A stretch of 64,000 nt of DNA. Source: Castanea sativa. Taxonomy: Eukaryota; Streptophyta; Magnoliopsida; Fagales; Fagaceae. The position numbers and the translations under genes were made by a program. This document shows positions 59,601 to 64,000 of this stretch, one piece after another. Position 1 is the first letter of the stretch. Each line of letters opens with the position of its first letter. The notes under the pieces are model-generated. The model was not told where the DNA came from. It did no database searches and saw only the letters and a list, made by a program, of their open reading frames with translations. Where the stretch lies: assembly GCF_040712315.1 (NCBI RefSeq), contig NC_134024.1:24564658-24628657 (forward strand), written 5' to 3'.

Positions 59601-61096
59601 TTAAATAATTTCTAAAATTATTTTTCATCTCAACATCTCTACAAATAAAAATATATCATTCTATTATTTTTGGGTGTACTTGATTGATATGTATCCATTT
59701 TTTAGGTGGTTCATATCCCTTTAAATTATGTTATAGTGCGTTATGTTTTCCTAATTTGGGTTTTTAGTTTTAAATTTTGGATTATGCTATTTTCTTCAAC
59801 AACATGATTTTCTTTTTTGAATTTTCTCCTCTTAAATATCTAGAATACAACTAAACTTTTTAACTAAGTATTAGCTCAAACAAAAATTAAATAAAAAAAA
59901 TAAGAAGGAGAGAGAGGACTTATGATAGAAAACTCAATTCAATTCAATTGGTCTTCTTCATATTTTATCCAAATTCAATTTCTTCATATAGCCAAGCATA
60001 CATCTTTTTGGAATTTCTCACATCCAATTGGTCTTTGTGGATTTTGAAACTTTGTCCAAACTTGGATAATCTTTCACCCTAGTCTTTTTTTGGTTGCCTA
60101 TTGCTACCTTATATAGTTTTATACATGTCCCTTGATTTCATTTTCTTTCCATTGACATCAAATTCTACAATTTTGGCAAAAAATCTTACAACAAAGGCAT
60201 CCCATAATAATATCTAAATTTGTTACAATAAAAAAAAAGTAACATATCTTGTACTATGTTATTCATCTACATTCATGTCACAACTAAAATGTATGTACAA
60301 TAGAACTGATTTATGCTACGCATATACAAAGAGAATCATTTATCCATAATGGAGAATGCATCACACATTCACATAAGAGGTATAACATCAATGGAAAAAA
60401 AATCATTAATGATTAACAACCACATAAACTATAGTATTAAGACCCCATTGCGATTCTTGTAATGTATTCTTCACCATGGCTTTGAGATTTTTTTGGTTGG
60501 TTTTATGGGAACCAATATTGTTGACACCTGAGATCTCCGATGGCACATCGAGCACTAGCAAAATTAATTCAGAAAACCTGAAGGATATGGGGGAGAACGA
60601 AAAGAAAAAAAAAAAAAAACTTCACTTAAGAGGGACTTTCCAAATTTGCAGGCGTGAGGTAGAGCAATTGCAAATATATGTAGACAAAAAATCAGTAGGG
60701 TTTTTTTTTTTGTGGAATTCTAATAGTGGCAATTGAACAGTTTTCATAACTACTTGGTTGGGGAGAGGGAGAGTCATAAAGTTGAAGGAAGTTTGAATTA
60801 TTATCAAATTGGGTTTGATGGAATAATAAATGGAAAGTTGAAAAGTTAGGAAACGTTAATTAAGAGATGAATATTTTTATTTGTTTTTTGTTTATTGATG
60901 TGATTGAGAAAATGTTAATTTGCAAAAAGAAGGAAAAGAAAAAGAAAACGAGAAATTGCACTTTACCCACCTGTGGTTTGGCTCGTTTTAAAAGTGCCCA
61001 CCCATGGTTTAAAAGTTATCGCTTACCCTACTTGAGGTGACATTTGTTAGACACCCGTTACCCACCTCTGCCATTTCCGTTAAAAAATCTCATTTA

Positions 61097-61363
61097 TTAT
61101 ATAAGCCACAATAGAAACATAATTATAAGCAACATATTGAAGAACAACTTCTCTCTTACCATCTTATAAATCAAATCTTCGAACCCAAATCCCATATCGT
61201 GACTTGAATCTTGTTCAATCAACACAATATTTGGTTCCCTCTTGATGTATATACTACCAACAAAAAGGAACCCAGACAACAAAAGAAAACAAAAAGGAAC
61301 CCATTTTTTTATATTATTTATTGAAAGGAACCTAGAAGATTTTCCATTTTCTTTTGAAGCCAT
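61097..61363 (-). CDS. Hypothetical membrane peptide inside the Mutator-like element
   Basis: An 88-residue minus-strand frame from ATG 61363: MASKENGKSSRFLSINN, then one hydrophobic stretch WVPFCFLLLSGFLFVGSIYI and a charged tail. It looks like a type II signal-anchor N-terminus and could be a captured gene fragment (Pack-MULE style). Not recognised; no support for expression. Confidence 0.2.
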   Translation of the reverse strand: MASKENGKSSRFLSINNIKKWVPFCFLLLSGFLFVGSIYIKREPNIVLIEQDSSHDMGFGFEDLIYKMVREKLFFNMLLIIMFLLWLI

Positions 61364-61620
61364 AGATAGAACAAATATGCCAAATCCTAACAACTCACAA
61401 TAGGAAAAACCATTACACTCACAAATCCATTAACCCACAAATCCATTAAACCCAAAAAATTTGAACCCACCAACCATAAGGAAATTTAAACCAACCCAAA
61501 AAATTCGAACCCACAAATCCATTAACCCCAGAAAATTTGAATCTACTACTCTCCGCTGCTTCGATCTCAGCCGATCTAGACAATCGGGTTGTTCTGCTGC
61601 TCAGCCGATCTCACGATTTC

Positions 61621-61990
61621 GTTTTTCTTGTTTCTTTGTTTTTGTTCCCGGTATGGGGTTTTGGGCGGTGGCTAACAACGTTGGTGGTGTTGGAGGTGGT
61701 AGGTTGGTGAGGTTATGATTTGATGGTTCAGTGAGTTGGCTATGGTGTTGGATTTGTTAGATTGTTGGGTTTTTTTTTTTTTTTTTTTTTGCAGTTTTTT
61801 TTTGCAAGGTTTTTCTTGTTTCTTTGTTTTTGCATCCCGGTTTGGGGTCTTGGGCAGTGGCTAACAGCGGTGGTGGTGTTGGAGGTGGTAGTTTGGTGAG
61901 GCTATGATTTGATGGTTCAGTGAATTGGTTGTGGTGCTGGATTTGCTAGATTGCTGGGTTTTTTTTTTTTTTTTTTTTTTGTAGATTTTT
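61621..61990 (+). repeat. 188-bp tandem duplication inside the Mutator-like element
   Basis: GTTTTTCTTGTTTCTTTG starts at 61621 and 61809. Both are followed by GGTGGTGTTGGAGGTGGTAG, ATGATTTGATGGTTCAGTGA and a poly-T run of more than 20 bases. Confidence 0.9.
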
Positions 61991-62393
61991 ATTTTACTTG
62001 CAAATCTGGGTTTTTTTAGAGAACCTAGCAAAAGTGAGAGGATTAGAGTTTTAGAGAGGGTTTTTTTGCTTTGTCTACCCTCTTTTGTAAAACTTTGTGC
62101 TAATTATGTATGTGGAAAATGATGAAACAAATTTTATCTTGACTTGTTTTTTGATATTTTTCTTTTATGTATTATGTGAAGAAGAAGAAGAAGAAGGAGA
62201 GAAAAGAGGAGAGAGACATAAAATATAATGAAAAATACACATTTACCCTTATTTTTAACGGTGAAATGGAAGAGGTGAGTTCTGTATGTCTAACGGAGGG
62301 CACCTCAAGTGGGTTAAGTGACACTTTTTAAAACACATGTGTCTTAGTTAAAACTGGCCAAACCACAGGTGAATTAACTGTAATTACCCCTAA

Positions 62394-62622
62394 AGAAAAA
62401 AAAAGAAAGTTAGTGGGACTGATGATGTGACCCAACAGGAGCGTAGTAATAATAAATGCTACGCTTTAACTTTTAGATAAATATAGATGTAATCGTGTTT
62501 ATTACAATCTATCAAATATGTCCAAAGTCCAAAGTGTTTGTAATAATTGTTTGTTTTTTTTTTTGTTAATACACTCTTTATAACTAATTCTAACCTACCA
62601 TAAATGTTTTAGAGTTGCTAAC
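62394..62622. other. Short spacer between mobile elements
   Basis: AT-rich, no gene or repeat recognised apart from a poly-T run near 62550. Confidence 0.4.
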
Positions 62623-62630
62623 ATTTTATC

Positions 62631-63309
62631 TAGGGTTGTCCAAGCAACTCAGAGACCTAGTCCAATTGACCAAACCGACCAGAACTGACCCATCACAGCC
62701 AAATCCGCCACCTCCGGTAGTCGGTGACGGGTCTTAACCTCTAAAACCCAACTCCGGTGGGGCGAGTGGCGGGTTTCAGTCTCTAAAATCCAAGCCACCC
62801 GATCCGACCGAAAAATGCTAAAAAAAGAGACCAAAATTACCTAGATTCGGCAACGTTCTGGTGTTCCTTAGCTCTGGTATGGCCACCCTTGGTCTTCCTT
62901 CGCTCAGATCCAGTGGTATTTACTCTGATTCACTCAAATTTAGCCAAGATCTACTCTCCTCCTTCGTCAGATTTGCTTAAATCCAGTGATATTTGGTTAG
63001 ATTTGACTCAAATCTACTCAAATCTGGCTATTCTTGTTTAGATTGGGCTTCGATCTACTCAAATCTGGCGATATTTTGATAGATTCGGTCGGCCTTCAAC
63101 TCAAATCAACGAAGATATATCTTCTCCTCCGCCCGCTGTTGCTCATCATCGGACTCGATCGAACTAACTGTTCGCTCCCTTGAGCCCGACCGACTCTACC
63201 TGTGGTGGTCGACGGTCGGTTGCAGGTCTGTTCTTGTTCCACCTGACCTGATCGGGTTGAGTTTGGGTTGAGGCCAAAACTGACCCGGACTGATCCATGG
63301 ACAGTCCTA
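62631..63309. mobile_element. hAT-type non-autonomous element with perfect 8-bp target duplication
   Basis: The ends TAGGGTTGTCCA and TGGACAGTCCTA are inverted (10 of 12 match). ATTTTATC lies immediately before (62623-62630) and after (63310-63317), the 8-bp duplication of hAT elements. 679 bp, no transposase. The interior includes a degenerate CTCAAATCTACTCAAATCTG-type repeat at 62930-63080 and CG-rich parts. Confidence 0.88.
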
Positions 63310-63335
63310 ATTTTATCAATTCGGTATGTTACTAA

Positions 63336-63600
63336 GGCTCCGTTTAGAAGTTTATAAGGGAATGGAATGAAATAGAATGATCATTAAATGAATGAAATGG
63401 CTTTAGTAGGGAAATGAATGGAATTTAAAAATCTTGTTTGGATGTTATAAAATAAAGGAATGGAAAAGAATGAAATATAAGTAACATTGTTTGGAAGTGA
63501 CATTGGAAGGAATGCAATGAAATTATTTTATAATTACATTACTATTATATCCCTCATTTTAAAGAACATAAAAAATGATTCTAGTTTATGGAAAAAAAGA
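63336..63600 (+). mobile_element. MITE-like element, family C, copy 2 (3' end not found)
   Basis: It starts TAAGGCTCCGTTTAGAAGTT, with GGAATGGAATGAAAT words and TTGTTTGGATGTTATAAAA, homologous to the inverted copy at 55395-55805. Its 3' terminus is eroded or not recognised. Confidence 0.45.
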
Positions 63601-64000
63601 TTTTATTGTAGCTAAAAATCAAGTTATATATATTTTTATGTTGTAAAGCAATTCACACAACACATATTTATTTTTAACAAAATAAATATTGTCTAAAAAT
63701 GGAAACAAATATCTTTAAAAAAAAACTCCTGTAATGAGTCTTGCCAAAACAAAACAAAATAACAAAATAAAGCAAATCTAAAGTTGGCCAAGAAATCCCA
63801 CACTTTTTAATTTTTAGGCCTAGACATCAGTGTCAATAGGACACATTTGCGCTCATAATCTAGGCAACCAAAGAACATCTCCTTATATGTTAAATTTTCC
63901 ATCTAAAATCTGTAGGCCTCATATTGGATCCAAGTCCAATACGCCCAAAGCTGCGTGAACTTTTGCTCCATATGACTTTGAAAAGTACTTTGTCATAATC
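63601..64000. other. Right-edge sequence, nothing recognised
   Basis: AT-rich to about 63780, then a more balanced stretch to the edge. A minus-strand frame near the end has a short open run without a known motif. It may be the edge of a gene or element outside the window. Confidence 0.3.

Larger units (their letters stand above)
56825..60950. other. AT-rich intergenic region without recognised genes
   Basis: It holds a degenerate tandem array (57950-58890), several (TA)n tracts (58026-58070, 58464-58535, 59138-59190), a family A MITE at 59430-59600 and poly-A/T runs. A small open frame at 60476-60736 starts with a hydrophobic stretch but has no recognised family. Confidence 0.5.
60955..62393. 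mobile_element. Mutator-like element with long imperfect terminal repeats
   Basis: The left 130 bases (CACCTGTGGTTTGGCTCGTT, then CTTGAGGTGACATT, CACCTCTGCCATTTCCGTTA) are mirrored at the right end (AACCACAGGTG, CACCTCAAGTGGGTTAAGTG, TAACGG.GAAATGGAAGAGGTG). Long terminal repeats with no transposase suggest a non-autonomous MULE. The interior holds a 188-bp tandem duplication and a minus-strand open frame. A 9-bp target duplication could not be fixed. Confidence 0.65.

Noticed and set aside
60476..60736. Small secreted-peptide-like frame (MALRFFWLVLWEPILL..)
   Set aside because: Hydrophobic start but poly-A/Lys tract inside, no cleavage context or cysteine pattern, and no recognised family.

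Overview
The window is plant nuclear DNA. It has long AT-rich spacers, introns with GT/GC donors and AG acceptors, (TA)n microsatellites, and a dense load of plant-type mobile elements (Copia LTR, Helitron, LINE, tRNA-derived SINE, MITE, hAT, PIF/Harbinger and Mutator-like). The encoded proteins read as eudicot proteins. A woody eudicot (perhaps Fagaceae) is my guess from the repeat style only.

Four protein-coding genes are supported. (1) 1500-4946, minus strand: a WRAP73/WDR8-type WD-repeat gene, with five 5' coding exons inside the window and the 3' end beyond the left edge. (2) 16050-41188, plus strand: a complete 39-exon HEATR1/UTP10-type gene for ribosome biogenesis; my exon chain totals 6465 nt and reads as 2154 residues in one open frame. 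(3) 42940-48706, plus strand: a 7-exon mitochondrial ubiquinol-cytochrome c chaperone (CBP3/UQCC1 type) of 285 residues. (4) 51001-52308, minus strand: an F-box/DUF295 (KIB1-like) protein of 435 residues with a 5' UTR intron. Genes 1 and 2 are divergent, 2 and 3 are tandem, and 3 and 4 are convergent.

The 11 kb between genes 1 and 2 is a transposon graveyard. It holds a decayed Copia element (6088-9936) whose gag is split by a 1413-bp solo LTR with a near-perfect target duplication and enlarged by a 182-bp triplication. It also holds an LTR-like fragment and a degenerate Helitron Rep/helicase relic (14450-14690).

The most interesting structure lies in this same stretch at 12314-14144. It is a 1.8-kb near-palindrome: two arms of about 0.9 kb, built from an F-box gene fragment, separated by only 35 bases. 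If transcribed it would fold into a long hairpin, the architecture expected of a young siRNA/miRNA locus made by inverted duplication of a gene.

The right third (53.9-64 kb) contains no recognised gene. It is a mosaic of non-autonomous elements: foldback MITEs, SINEs, a PIF/Harbinger-type MITE with a GC-rich interior, a degenerate tandem array with long TA tracts, a Mutator-like element, and an hAT element with a perfect 8-bp target duplication. Two GC-AG introns occur in neighbouring housekeeping genes (genes 2 and 3).
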